Of a stretch of DNA of 64,000 nucleotides, positions 28,207 to 37,345 are shown piece by piece; positions within the stretch are counted from its first letter, which is position 1, and each line of letters opens with the position of its first letter. Under the pieces are notes generated by a model. That model had not been told where the DNA came from. It saw only the letters and a program-made list of their open reading frames with translations, and ran no database searches. The position numbers were made by a program, and so were the translations under genes. The stretch is from Enterocloster aldenensis (GTDB lineage Bacteria; Bacillota; Clostridia; Lachnospirales; Lachnospiraceae): contig NZ_QVEX01000019.1 of assembly GCF_003434055.1 (NCBI RefSeq), positions 29,551 to 93,550 on the forward strand, in the 5' to 3' direction.

Positions 28207-28247
28207 AGAGCCGTTGCTGGATGACAGATGAACGGCTCTTGTTTTGT
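28207..28247 (+). terminator. Terminator after spoVG
   Basis: A 9-bp stem AGAGCCGTT / AACGGCTCT (28207-28215 and 28231-28239) followed by TGTTTTG. Confidence 0.8.
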
Positions 28248-28276
28248 ATAAAGATGATTTGAGATTCACATACGGA

Positions 28277-28741
28277 TCAGTTCATGATGAATAGGAACAG
28301 ATTTAAATACGCGGCAAATATACACCATATCAAATACGGGATCTGTAAATAAGCGGCAAGCGGGGTGACGGCGTAAAACTCCCTTATCATAATGATTATT
28401 ATGAAGATTAATGCAATGAGCCAGATAAAAGCTAACAGGTAAAGATTAAAACCAAAGAAAAGAATGCTCCAGCAAAAGTTGAAGAATAGCTGGATGCCGT
28501 AGATTAATAATGCTTTGGCTTTATTGGGACTATTTGAAGAATAAACAATATATGAGGAAATTCCCATCAGTATATAAAGGATGGTCCAGACAATCGGAAA
28601 AATATATCCAGGAGGGCTGAACGCAGGTTTATTTAATGCGGTATATGATGACATGTTTCCGCTGATCAAGGCAGAGATTGAACCAACGGCCAGGGGGATA
28701 AGGATTGATATGATAAAGACGCTTTTATTCCGTATTTTCAT
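28277..28741 (-). CDS. tspO: TspO/MBR family membrane protein
   Basis: A 154-aa five-helix TspO/MBR (translocator protein) homologue. It shows the family features NKPAFSPPGYIFPIVWTILY in helix 2, the LFFNFCWSILFF segment in helix 4, and YLIWCIFAAYLN in helix 5. Family members bind porphyrins and act in stress responses; the role here is unknown. Base composition is more AT-rich than its neighbours, with many Ile/Leu ATT and TTA codons, which may hint at later acquisition. It stands alone between the spoVG and add terminators. Confidence 0.92.
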   Translation of the reverse strand: MKIRNKSVFIISILIPLAVGSISALISGNMSSYTALNKPAFSPPGYIFPIVWTILYILMGISSYIVYSSNSPNKAKALLIYGIQLFFNFCWSILFFGFNLYLLAFIWLIALIFIIIIMIREFYAVTPLAAYLQIPYLIWCIFAAYLNLFLFIMN

Positions 28742-28816
28742 ATACTTGGAAACCTCTTGATTTTATTTAACTAACTATATGCTGCGGGGGTTGGGGTTAT
28801 GCCTGATAAAAGGATA

Positions 28817-28863
28817 GGAGCCACTGCAAATGCGGATGATTCATCTGCATTTGCAATGGCTCC
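28817..28863 (-). terminator. Terminator after add
   Basis: A long stem GGAGCCACTGCAAATGC / GCATTTGCAATGGCTCC with one mismatch and a 13-nt loop. On the minus strand it is followed by TATCCTTTTAT. Confidence 0.8.
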
Positions 28864-28892
28864 ATTATGATGTTACGGCAATGGATGCCTGA

Positions 28893-29900
28893 TTATGCGT
28901 GTAATCCAAAGAACCGGCAGAACACCTCCAGCTTTTCTAAAAGCATCTGTTTGGTGCTTTCATCGCAGAAGCTGGCGCGGACTGCGTTTTCCTGGATGCG
29001 GATCAGGTCCTTTTCGGTCCAGCCGCAGGCCAGGGCTGCACGCTCAAGTTCCTGGCAGAGGTCAATCCGGAAAAGTTCAGGGTCATCCGTGCTTACGGTC
29101 ACGGGTATTCCCAGATTATATAAATCCTTCAGCGGATGTTCGTCCATTGTTTTGTACAGTTCCATCAGGTTGGATGTAGGGCATGTGTTTAAGGTAATCT
29201 GTCCGTCTGCAAGGCGTTTTAACAGGTCCGGGTCTGAGATTGCCCGTACGCCGTGGTCAATACGCATGGCGCCCAAGATATCCAGGGCCTGGGTCACCCC
29301 TTCTGCAGGAGAGGATTCTCCTGCATGGACCGTGATGCCGAAACCGGCATTTCTGGCTTCCAGGAATGCCTCATAAAGCACCTGGCCGGACTGGGGGGAA
29401 GCTGCTTCGTTGCCGTCCACGGAGAGACCCAGCAGACGGGGATGACGGTGCGCTGTCATATAGCGTACCAGTTCCAGGGATTCTCGCCTTGTCTGGGAAC
29501 GCAGGAGTGATACCAGCAGACGGCAGTCGCAGTAGCCGTCATCGTATGCCTGGTCAAAGCCCTGCAGTATGTTTTCAATCAGGTCCTGGTATGACAGGGA
29601 CTTCCAGTGGGTGGGATTGGTCATGACCTCTGCATACATTATGTTCTGGGAAGATGCGTATCTGGCATAGTTATAGGCCAGTTTCCTTGCATCTGCTCCG
29701 TCTTTTACAAGGGAGCAGGTCCAGTTGAGCATTTCCAGGAAATCAGTCAGTCCTGTGAATGTAAATAAATCTTCTTTGGGCCTTGGAAGCTCCATATGGT
29801 TCTTCTCAGCCAGTTCCAGAATCAGTTCAAGGCTTAATGTTCCTTCCAGATGGACATGAAGCTCCACCTTTGGAAGGGTGTGGATAAAATCCGGTTTCAT
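28893..29900 (-). CDS. add: Adenosine deaminase
   Basis: A 335-aa zinc amidohydrolase converting adenosine to inosine (or a related aminopurine deaminase). The metal and catalytic motifs are HVHLEG near residue 15, HAGESSPAEG, RIDHGVRA and STDDPELF. GGAGG lies before the ATG. It sits 71 bp downstream of the FAD-dehydrogenase gene and not far from the nucleoside operon, fitting purine salvage. Confidence 0.9.
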   Translation of the reverse strand: MKPDFIHTLPKVELHVHLEGTLSLELILELAEKNHMELPRPKEDLFTFTGLTDFLEMLNWTCSLVKDGADARKLAYNYARYASSQNIMYAEVMTNPTHWKSLSYQDLIENILQGFDQAYDDGYCDCRLLVSLLRSQTRRESLELVRYMTAHRHPRLLGLSVDGNEAASPQSGQVLYEAFLEARNAGFGITVHAGESSPAEGVTQALDILGAMRIDHGVRAISDPDLLKRLADGQITLNTCPTSNLMELYKTMDEHPLKDLYNLGIPVTVSTDDPELFRIDLCQELERAALACGWTEKDLIRIQENAVRASFCDESTKQMLLEKLEVFCRFFGLHA

Positions 29901-29971
29901 GATGGTCCTCCTTAGTGTTGGCAGAAACAGTTCCCGACTGCTGCCATTCGTAAGCCAATTATCTTATATTC

Positions 29972-31372
29972 TTATTTTGCCAGTATACTCCGTGCCACGC
30001 TGATACCATTGGCAGAAGCCTGCTGCAGCCCCCTGGTAACGGACGCCCCGTCGCCGATGGCGCGCAGTCCTTTTACGCTGGTCTCAAAATCAGTGTCCAC
30101 AACTACTTTGTTGGAATAGAACTTAACCTCCACGCCGTAGAGCAGCGTCTCATCGCTGGCAATGCCCGGGGTTACCTTGTCCAGGGCCAGGAGCATTTCC
30201 TTGATGTCCGTCATGATGCGGTGTGGGAATACAAGGGAGAGGTCCCCGGGCACGGCATCCTTAAGCGTGGGTATCAGGTTATTGCGGCAAAGGCGTTCTT
30301 CTGTTGTACGGCGTCCCCTCTGGAAGTCACCAAAGGTCTGTACCATGATACGGCCGCCGCAGAGCATGTTGGAAAGCTGGGCAATGTGCTTGCCGTATTC
30401 AATGGGCTCGTTAAAGGGCTTGGTGAAGTTCTTGCTGACAAGAAGGGCAAAGTTGGTGTTGTTGGTCTTATATTCTTGGGACTTGTAGGCATGTCCGTTG
30501 ACAACCGCAAGCCCGTTCTCGTAGTATTCCGTGGCCACTTCCCCGGATGGGTTGGTACAGAAGGTACGGACCTTGTCATCAAAGGTTGGGGTATAGTATA
30601 CCAGCTTGGCTTCATACAGGTTCTCATTGAGGAACTTCATGACCTCATCCCTTACCTCGACGCGGACGCCTATGTCCACGGTCCCTACCTGGGTTTCAAT
30701 GCCGTGGTCCCCGCAGATGTGGGAGAACCAGTCGGAGCCTTCGCGTCCAATGGCAGCAACGACCTCAGGCGCGTGATAGGTCTTGTCCTTATCCGTGATG
30801 ACGCCTTTTACCGTACCGTCCTCAATGATGATATCCTTAACCATGGTGTTGAATTCCATGATGACTCCCTGTGCCAGAAGGTGTTCCTGAAGGCGGGTGT
30901 AGATTTTATAACCCTCCTCTGTCCCCAGGTGGCGGATAGGGCACTCGATGAGCTTTAAGTTGGCATTGATGGCCTTGCGGCGGATTTCTTCTATTTCTTT
31001 CTGCTTATCTATGCCGTACACATTGGTATCGGCCCCGAATTTCAGGTAAATGTTGTCGGATTCATTGAGCAGTTCCACGGTCCTGTCATAACCCAGGATT
31101 TCCGGAAGGTTGCCGCCCACATCCGGTGACAGGGACAGTTTTCCGTCTGAAAATGCGCCTGCGCCCGCGAATCCTGTTGTGATGGAACATGGTTTACATC
31201 CTACACAGACTTTGGTGGTACGCTTGGGGCATACACGTTTCTCAATGGGGCGTCCCTTTTCCACCATCAGAATCTTCATATCAGGTTTTTTCTGGATGAG
31301 CTCGTATGCGCAGAAGATGCCGGAAGGACCTGCGCCAATGATGATTACGTCGAAGTTGTTGGTTGGATTCAT
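29972..31372 (-). CDS. FAD-dependent dehydrogenase
   Basis: A 466-aa flavoprotein of the uncharacterised FAD-dependent dehydrogenase group (COG2509). A Rossmann GAGPSG motif lies at about residue 13. A cysteine cluster (CPKRTTKVCVGCKPC, about 48-62) is followed by GFAGAGAFSDGKLSLSP, and the C terminus has the AIGDGASVTRGLQQA FAD-binding motif. The four closely spaced cysteines could hold a metal or Fe-S centre. The start at 31372 (MNPTNNFDVI) has AAAGGAG 8 nt upstream and is preferred over a longer frame to 31420. Substrate unknown. Confidence 0.88.
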   Translation of the reverse strand: MNPTNNFDVIIIGAGPSGIFCAYELIQKKPDMKILMVEKGRPIEKRVCPKRTTKVCVGCKPCSITTGFAGAGAFSDGKLSLSPDVGGNLPEILGYDRTVELLNESDNIYLKFGADTNVYGIDKQKEIEEIRRKAINANLKLIECPIRHLGTEEGYKIYTRLQEHLLAQGVIMEFNTMVKDIIIEDGTVKGVITDKDKTYHAPEVVAAIGREGSDWFSHICGDHGIETQVGTVDIGVRVEVRDEVMKFLNENLYEAKLVYYTPTFDDKVRTFCTNPSGEVATEYYENGLAVVNGHAYKSQEYKTNNTNFALLVSKNFTKPFNEPIEYGKHIAQLSNMLCGGRIMVQTFGDFQRGRRTTEERLCRNNLIPTLKDAVPGDLSLVFPHRIMTDIKEMLLALDKVTPGIASDETLLYGVEVKFYSNKVVVDTDFETSVKGLRAIGDGASVTRGLQQASANGISVARSILAK

Positions 31373-31760
31373 AATAATAACTCCTTTCGCTTGCTTGTTA
31401 AGCATTTCTGTGTGGTGCATGGTTTTTTACATAAAAAAAGCCAGTATACAAAATAGAAGCATGTAGTCAACTATTCCGGTAGCTGGTAGATACGTTCATC
31501 CTATTATGAACTTATACAGGCATCGCAACGCTATTAGTTTAACATAAAATGACTGGTTATGCAAGGATAGATTGGCAAATAATTTTGGCCTAAATATAAA
31601 AACCCTAAAAAATAATTAGGCAACATTAAAAAAATATATGGCGGATTCGTCTAAAAAATGTACATTTAGCATAAAAAACTGGTGACACCATGTTGACAAC
31701 TTGGCTGCCATGTTGTAAACTGGACATACAAGATGAAGCGAATGAAAAGGAGTATGGGTT
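31373..31760. other. Divergent intergenic region before the nucleoside operon
   Basis: 388 bp, AT-rich in the middle (about 31550-31680). It contains the ribosome site of the flavoprotein gene and the nucleoside-operon promoter at 31693-31721. I see no RNA element or gene in the rest. Confidence 0.6.
31693..31721 (+). promoter_or_regulatory. Nucleoside operon promoter with repeats
   Basis: TTGACA (31693-31698), a 17-bp spacer and TAAACT (31716-31721). Two direct repeats, CCATGTTGACAACTTGG and CCATGTTGTAAACTGG, overlap -35 and -10, and the first contains the dyad GTTGACAAC. They are plausible sites for the operon's GntR-type regulator. Confidence 0.65.
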
Positions 31761-32738
31761 ATGAAACGGATTATTATTGACGCAGATACGGGAGTGGATG
31801 ATTCCCTGGCCATATTATACGCACTCAGGTCCCCGAATTTCCGGGTGGAAGGGATTACCACATGTTTTGGCAATAACAATGCAGAACAATCTGCGGACAA
31901 CTCCTTGCGCTTGATAAAACTTTCAGGCTGCGGCTATGAGGTGCCGGTGGCCGTGGGCGCCAATGAATCCCTGGAGGGGGTGTTTGAGTCGGCGCCGGCA
32001 TTTATCCATGGGGATAATGGAATTGGCAATGTGGAGCTGCCAAAGAGCACCCAGAAACCTCTTGAGGAACCTGCCTGTGATTTCATTATAAGGAAGGCAG
32101 AGGAGCTTAAAGGGGAACTGATCATCATAACCACAGGCAGGATGACCAACCTGGCCCTGGCCTTTCAGAAAGACCCCGGGCTTCCCGGAAAGGTGAAACG
32201 GGTGGTATCCATGGGCGGCACCCTGAATGCGCCCGGCAATATAACACCTTATGCCGAGGCCAATATCTACGGGGATGCCATGGCTGCGGATATTGTGTTT
32301 AAGGCAGGATTCAATCTGATACTGGCAGGCCTGGATGTGACCATGAAGACATTCATCACGGACAGGGATGTGCAGGACCTGTGTACATACTGTCTGGAAG
32401 AATGCAGGCCCATTGCAGGGTATATAAAGGATGTGCTTAAATTCTATTTTGAATTCCACCGGGTATCCATGGGCATGGCCAACGCGTGCGTGGTCCATGA
32501 CCCGCTGGCCGTACTGATAGCAGAAGACCCGTCCCTGGGCATGTTTAAGATGGTCAGGGCAGGGGTGGAATATGGGAATGAGGCATTTAAGGGCATGATA
32601 AAGACTGACAGCGGGTTCGTACCGGTCCTTGACCGGGAGGAGATTGCCGTGTGCGTGGAGGTGGATTCCGTAAAAGCCGTGCGCAGGCTGTTCTCCGTAT
32701 TCCAGGACATGAGGCCGGGGCGGTATAACAAGTCATAG
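31761..32738 (+). CDS. Inosine/uridine-preferring nucleoside hydrolase
   Basis: A 325-aa nucleoside hydrolase that splits ribonucleosides into base and ribose. The calcium-binding signature DADTGVDDSLA is at residues 6-16. Other family elements are the HGDNGIGN loop, TNLALAF, VSMGGT, and C-terminal VVHDPLAV with the ligand-binding His-Asp. It is preceded by AAAAGGAG. It is the first gene of the nucleoside operon, and its product works with the BMP/ABC importer and phosphorylases downstream. Confidence 0.93.
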   Translation: MKRIIIDADTGVDDSLAILYALRSPNFRVEGITTCFGNNNAEQSADNSLRLIKLSGCGYEVPVAVGANESLEGVFESAPAFIHGDNGIGNVELPKSTQKPLEEPACDFIIRKAEELKGELIIITTGRMTNLALAFQKDPGLPGKVKRVVSMGGTLNAPGNITPYAEANIYGDAMAADIVFKAGFNLILAGLDVTMKTFITDRDVQDLCTYCLEECRPIAGYIKDVLKFYFEFHRVSMGMANACVVHDPLAVLIAEDPSLGMFKMVRAGVEYGNEAFKGMIKTDSGFVPVLDREEIAVCVEVDSVKAVRRLFSVFQDMRPGRYNKS

Positions 32739-32740
32739 TA

Positions 32741-32884
32741 ATGTTTATAAGGAACCGGGCGGACAAGCTGTACGCGGCGCTGGTGTACAGTGCCCTGGGT
32801 GCGGATGTATGCGGTATGTGCGTGGACGGCAGATGGGTCATGAGGGAGCGCAGGCCCATAAGCCGAATAAATAAAAAGGGATAA
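32741..32884 (+). pseudogene. Amidohydrolase C-terminal remnant
   Basis: A 47-codon frame starting two bases after the nucleoside hydrolase stop. The segment LVYSALGADV followed by CVDGRWVM matches the C-terminal end of TRZ/ATZ-type amidohydrolases (family pattern LVYSAxGSDV...VDGKxVM, as in SAH/5'-deoxyadenosine deaminases), but the roughly 400 residues carrying the metal site are absent. It is most likely the relic of a nucleoside deaminase gene deleted from the operon. Confidence 0.65.
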
Positions 32885-32896
32885 AGGAGAAATGTT

Positions 32897-33661
32897 ATGG
32901 GAAAGAAAATGATGCACATTGGGTTGGAAGCCGGGGATGTGGGAAGGTACGTGTTCCTTCCGGGAAGCCCGGAGCGTACGGAGAAAATAGCAGCATATTT
33001 TGACAATCCAAGGGAGATTGCCTATAACAGGGAATACAGGACATTCGTAGGGGAACTGGATGGTACCATGGTGGCTGTGACCAGCACCGGGATTGGGGGA
33101 CCGTCTGCTGCCATTGCGGTTGAGGAGCTGCACCAGTGCGGCGCGGATACCATGATGCGCGTGGGCACCTGTGCGTCCGTATCTCCCAAGGTGTCCCTGG
33201 GGGATGTGGTAATCCCCAACGGGGCAGTGAAGATGGAGGGGGTGAGCCAGCACTATCTGCCGGTGGAATTTCCTTCCGTGCCGGATTTCCAGATGCTTAA
33301 ATGCATTGAGCAGGCAGCCATTAACCTGGATTATCCATATAATGTGGGAGTGACCATCACCAAGGCGTCCTTTTACACACAGACCGAGCCGGAAACCAAG
33401 CCGGTGGGACCGGAGCTTCAGTATAAGTGGTCCGCATATGAAAAAGGCGGGGCCGCCTCCACCAGCATGGAATGCGCCCCACTCTTTGCAGTGGGTGCGT
33501 CCCTGGGAATCAGGACGGCCTGTGTGATGGCCAGCGCCACCAATTGCAGGAATTACAGCGATAACGGCAGGAATACGGGAATCGATATTGAGGACAGGGC
33601 AATCAGGACCGCAATTGAAGCAATGAGGCTTATAATCAGGAAAGACAAGGAGATGGCATAA
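32897..33661 (+). CDS. udp: Uridine phosphorylase-type nucleoside phosphorylase
   Basis: A 254-aa PNP/UDP family 1 enzyme releasing base and ribose 1-phosphate using phosphate. It shows FLPGSPERTEKIA (phosphate site), the signature STGIGGPSAAIAVEEL, and STSMECAPLF with the ribose-contacting Met-Glu. AAAGGAGAA lies upstream. It is a close paralogue of the product of 40165-40941 in the same operon. Uridine preference is a family inference; the specificities may differ. Confidence 0.9.
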   Translation: MGKKMMHIGLEAGDVGRYVFLPGSPERTEKIAAYFDNPREIAYNREYRTFVGELDGTMVAVTSTGIGGPSAAIAVEELHQCGADTMMRVGTCASVSPKVSLGDVVIPNGAVKMEGVSQHYLPVEFPSVPDFQMLKCIEQAAINLDYPYNVGVTITKASFYTQTEPETKPVGPELQYKWSAYEKGGAASTSMECAPLFAVGASLGIRTACVMASATNCRNYSDNGRNTGIDIEDRAIRTAIEAMRLIIRKDKEMA

Positions 33662-33664
33662 TTG

Positions 33665-34399
33665 ATGGATTATAAGGAAATGCCCCAGCTGGGGGATTTG
33701 AATATACCTTATTATGTGCAGATTTACGATATTATTTACCAGCTGATCCAGGATGAGAAGCTGAAGGAGGGGGATTCCCTTCCGGGAGAGAACATCCTGG
33801 CAGAGTACTGGAACGTAAGCCGCAGTACGGTGCGTATGGCGGTGCGCAAGCTGGAAGAGGACGGTTATATCTATAAGATGCAGGGGAAAAAGACCACGGT
33901 AACGGGACAGCTGGCCAGGAATAAGGATGGGCTTCAGCATATTACCAACCCATGCCTTGTCAGCTGCGTGGATGCCATTACAAGGGTGGAGGCAGTCATC
34001 AGCGTCCAGAACGGAGGACGGCTGATTGGCGATTTGCTGGGATATAACGGCAGGGGGTTCACGGCAGTGGCCGTGGACATGAAATATTTTGTAGGCGATG
34101 CTTACGTGGCGTCTTCGGTGGCAATCATCCCTGTGCTGCTTCTGGAAAAAGAGGAAATAGCAATTGATGATGAGGAAGGGCTGAAGGAATTTGCCCTTGC
34201 CTCCTTATATAAGCAGGCGGAGCGTTCCAGGCTTTCCATGAGCGCTGTGGAGTGGTCCAGCGAGGTGGTGGACCAGCCCCAATGCCCCATTGTCATTGTA
34301 ATGGATGAGGTGCTGTTTAAGGGCGAGGAGCCATTAAGCTATCACAAGTACAGGATGGATAGCAACTGGTACCGTTTTACACTGGACCGCAGACTGTGA
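33665..34399 (+). CDS. GntR-family transcriptional regulator
   Basis: A 244-aa GntR/HutC-type regulator. Its winged helix lies at about residues 12-75 (YVQIYDIIYQLI, SLPGENILAEYWNVSRSTVRMAVRKLEEDGYI). A UTRA-like effector domain follows, in which GRGFTAVAVDMKYFVGD and a C-terminal YRFTLDRRL are visible. The start at 33665 is taken as ATG (a TTG three bases earlier is possible). It lies inside the operon it probably controls; nucleosides or ribose derivatives are likely effectors. Confidence 0.9.
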   Translation: MDYKEMPQLGDLNIPYYVQIYDIIYQLIQDEKLKEGDSLPGENILAEYWNVSRSTVRMAVRKLEEDGYIYKMQGKKTTVTGQLARNKDGLQHITNPCLVSCVDAITRVEAVISVQNGGRLIGDLLGYNGRGFTAVAVDMKYFVGDAYVASSVAIIPVLLLEKEEIAIDDEEGLKEFALASLYKQAERSRLSMSAVEWSSEVVDQPQCPIVIVMDEVLFKGEEPLSYHKYRMDSNWYRFTLDRRL

Positions 34400-34467
34400 C
34401 AAGTGAAACCTTCTGCTGAATAAGCAGTTTGTTAAAATAACATGTACGATTACAGGAGGAAATGGAA

Positions 34468-35658
34468 ATGAAGAAAAGAATCGTAAGTACCCTACTGGCG
34501 GCCGCCATGGCAGCATCCATGCTGGCTGGCTGCGGATCTTCCGCAAAAGAGACAGCAGCGGTGCAGGCAGGCAAGGAATCCCAGGCAGGGGATACCACGG
34601 CACAGGCGCAGGAGGAAAATGCAGATGACGCAGGTGCTTCTGACAAACCCCTGAAAGTGGTTTATCTGTGCAACGGCAACCTGGGCGACAAGGGCTTCAA
34701 TGACTCCGCCGCAAGCGGCATGCAGATGCTGGCGGATAAGATGGGGGCCGAGGTCAAGACCATCGAGATGGGCAGGGACGAAACCAGCTACGAGGGCAAT
34801 TATCTGGATGTGTCTGAGCAGGACTGGGACATGATTGTATCCGGAACCTGGTCTGTCAAGGAACTGGCCCAGGATATTGCGGCTGAGTTCCCTGATAAGA
34901 ATTACCTGATTTTTGACGTGTCGGTTGACAGGGACGTGGTGACAGAAGGCAATATGATGGGCGTTAACTACTACTCCAACCAGGCGGCATTCCTTTCCGG
35001 CGTACTGGCGGCCAAGATGCTGGATTCCGGTGATGCCAAGATTGATCCTTCCAAGAAGATTTTAGGCTTCGTAGGTTCCATGGATACGTCCAATATCAAT
35101 GATTTCCTGGTAGGGTATCTGGAAGGCGTCCAGTATGTGGATCCTGAGATTAAGGTCGTGACTTCCTACGTGGGCTCCTTTGAGGATGTTTCCAAATGCA
35201 TGGAAATGACCACCCAGCTGTATAACCAGGGCGCCCAGGTGGTTTACGCGCCGGCCTCCCAGTCCATCCTGGGCGCCGTGACAGCAGCGCAGAAGTCAGA
35301 TAAATACCTGATTGCCTGCGACCAGGACCTTTATGCAGAATTAAAGGATTCCGATCCGGAACTGGCAGCCAATGTGATTTCCTCCAGCCTTAAGAATGTG
35401 GGTGAATCCATCTATACCTCTGTCAAGGGATGGAGCGAGGGAACCATGAGCCTGGACCAGGATTACATCCTGGGACTGGACAGCGGGGCAGTGGGTCTGG
35501 CAAAGAATGAAAACTATACAAAACTTGTTCCTGAGGACATCCAGAAATTTATTGACGAGACAGAACAGAAGGTTATAAGCGGTGATATCACGGTTGGAAC
35601 CGCCTTTGACATGACAACAGAAGACGTAGCAGCTCTTCGTGATGGCATGAAGCCTTGA
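34468..35658 (+). CDS. BMP-family nucleoside-binding lipoprotein
   Basis: A 396-aa substrate-binding protein of the basic membrane protein (BMP/PnrA/NupN) family, which binds nucleosides. The signal peptide ends in lipobox MLAGC (Cys22), followed by a Gln/Ala-rich linker. The domain opens with VVYLCNGNLGDKGFNDSA, and GFVGSMD plus the ligand-contacting GQ/Q loops are present. The start at 34468 is preferred over 34462 because AGGAGG is then 8 nt away. A hairpin with T6 follows the gene, suggesting higher expression than the rest of the transporter. Confidence 0.93.
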   Translation: MKKRIVSTLLAAAMAASMLAGCGSSAKETAAVQAGKESQAGDTTAQAQEENADDAGASDKPLKVVYLCNGNLGDKGFNDSAASGMQMLADKMGAEVKTIEMGRDETSYEGNYLDVSEQDWDMIVSGTWSVKELAQDIAAEFPDKNYLIFDVSVDRDVVTEGNMMGVNYYSNQAAFLSGVLAAKMLDSGDAKIDPSKKILGFVGSMDTSNINDFLVGYLEGVQYVDPEIKVVTSYVGSFEDVSKCMEMTTQLYNQGAQVVYAPASQSILGAVTAAQKSDKYLIACDQDLYAELKDSDPELAANVISSSLKNVGESIYTSVKGWSEGTMSLDQDYILGLDSGAVGLAKNENYTKLVPEDIQKFIDETEQKVISGDITVGTAFDMTTEDVAALRDGMKP

Positions 35659-35677
35659 TGCAGGGAAGTCTGGTCCG

Positions 35678-35713
35678 GGAGGCTGCTGTAGCGGATACAG
35701 GGCCTCCTTTTTT
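35678..35713 (+). terminator. Intra-operon terminator/attenuator
   Basis: GGAGGC / GCCTCC (35678-35683 and 35702-35707) with an inner stem CTGTA / TACAG, then TTTTTT. It lies between the binding-protein gene and the ATPase gene; partial read-through would give excess binding protein over channel. Confidence 0.8.
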
Positions 35714-35788
35714 GAACGTAAAATCCGGTGTGGATCTTGGAAACATGCGGTGCAGGAAGGGCGGCGCCGGAAGGATGAGGTGTTGATT

Positions 35789-37345
35789 ATGGCAGAAGAA
35801 GCATTGAGAATGTCCCATATTGTGAAAATCTACCCCAATGGGGTCATGGCCAACAAGGATGTGACATTGTCCGTGAACCTTGGGGAGATACATGCCCTAT
35901 CCGGTGAGAACGGTGCGGGCAAGTCTACCCTGATGAAAATCCTGTTTGGCGAGGAACAGCCGACATCAGGTGAAATTTATGTAAATGGAAAACAGGTACA
36001 TATGTCATCCCCGCAGATGGCAATAAAAATGGGGATTGGAATGGTGCACCAGCATTTCATGCTGGTATCCTCCCTGACGGTTGCGGAGAACATCATCCTG
36101 GGCATGGAGCCCAGGAAGGGCGTCATGGTAGACCTGGCTTTTGCAAGAAAGCAGGTGGAAGAGATGGGCAGGAAATATAACCTTTACGTGGACCCGGACA
36201 AGCGGGTGGAGGACCTGACCGTTGGACAGAAGCAGAAGGTAGAGATCCTTAAGGCGCTGTTCCGCGGGGCCAGGATCCTGATCCTGGACGAGCCCACGGC
36301 CGTGCTGACGCCCCAGGAGACCCAGGAACTGTTTGATGAGCTTCTGCACCTGAGGGACAATGGATATACAATCATATTCATTTCCCATAAGCTTCAGGAG
36401 ATTAAGCAGATATGCAGCCGGATTACCATCATACGCCGCGGGACCACCATGGGGGTGCATGAGGTGGAACAGGTTTCGGAGCAGGATATCTCCCGCCTTA
36501 TGGTTGGCAGGGACGTTATCCTGAATGTGGAGAAGGAGCCGGCCAGTCCAAAGGAAGCCCTGGTTAAGGTAAGGGACCTGGTGGTGGTGGACGAGAATGG
36601 GAAGCATGCAGTGGACCATGTGTCGTTCTCATTGAGAAAAGGCGAGATCCTTGGAATTGCCGGGGTGGAGGGCAATGGGCAGACCGAACTGGTGCGGGCC
36701 ATTACCGGTATGGGGTCTTACAGCCGCGGTACCATTGAGATAAGCGGACAGGATATCAAGGGATATTCAGTTGAGAAGATCAGGAAATTGAAGCTGGCCC
36801 ATATTCCTGCGGACAGGATGACCATGGGCATGGCGCCCCACCTTTCCATTACGGAGAATATGATTGCAGATAAGCTGGGCTGGAAGCGTTTCTTTAAAAG
36901 CGGGGTGCGGGATAAGAGGGCGGTAAAGGAATACGGGGATGAGATGGTAAAACAGTACCTGATATTCTGTAAGTCCCAGGACGTGGCCATCAACAGCCTG
37001 TCAGGCGGCAATATCCAGAAAGCGGTCCTGGCAAGGGAACTGTCCGGGTCCCCTCAGGTCATCATCGCGGACCAGCCCACCAGGGGTGTGGATGTGGGCG
37101 CAACGGAGTTTATCCGCAGACGCCTGGTTGAGATGAGGGATGAAGGGAACGGGGTCATCCTTGTGACTTCTGATTTGAATGAAGTACTGGGCCTTTCCGA
37201 CAGCCTGATTGTCATGTATGAGGGAAGGATCGTGGCTTATATCAGCGACACCTCCCGGATGACAGAAAACCAGCTGGGAACCTATATGCTGGGAATCCAG
37301 GTACAGTCGGAGGAAGAGATAAAGGAGGCGCGGCATGAACAGTAA
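35789..37345 (+). CDS. Nucleoside ABC transporter ATP-binding protein
   Basis: A 518-aa double ATPase of the NupO/YufO type. Domain 1 has Walker A GENGAGKST, the signature segment LTVGQKQKVEIL and Walker B ILILDEPTAVLTP. Domain 2 has the degenerate Walker A GVEGNGQTEL, an LSGGNIQKAVLAREL signature and DQPTRGVDVGA. The start at 35789 (MAEEALRM) has GAGGTG upstream. It energises the two permeases that follow and overlaps the first by 11 nt. Confidence 0.94.
   Translation: MAEEALRMSHIVKIYPNGVMANKDVTLSVNLGEIHALSGENGAGKSTLMKILFGEEQPTSGEIYVNGKQVHMSSPQMAIKMGIGMVHQHFMLVSSLTVAENIILGMEPRKGVMVDLAFARKQVEEMGRKYNLYVDPDKRVEDLTVGQKQKVEILKALFRGARILILDEPTAVLTPQETQELFDELLHLRDNGYTIIFISHKLQEIKQICSRITIIRRGTTMGVHEVEQVSEQDISRLMVGRDVILNVEKEPASPKEALVKVRDLVVVDENGKHAVDHVSFSLRKGEILGIAGVEGNGQTELVRAITGMGSYSRGTIEISGQDIKGYSVEKIRKLKLAHIPADRMTMGMAPHLSITENMIADKLGWKRFFKSGVRDKRAVKEYGDEMVKQYLIFCKSQDVAINSLSGGNIQKAVLARELSGSPQVIIADQPTRGVDVGATEFIRRRLVEMRDEGNGVILVTSDLNEVLGLSDSLIVMYEGRIVAYISDTSRMTENQLGTYMLGIQVQSEEEIKEARHEQ

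Noticed and set aside
32444..33940. Long (498-codon) open frame on the minus strand
   Set aside because: It lies antisense to the nucleoside hydrolase, nucleoside phosphorylase and GntR genes, all of which are clear family members; its composition (His/Pro/Ile-rich) is that of an antisense shadow in high-GC-third-position DNA.
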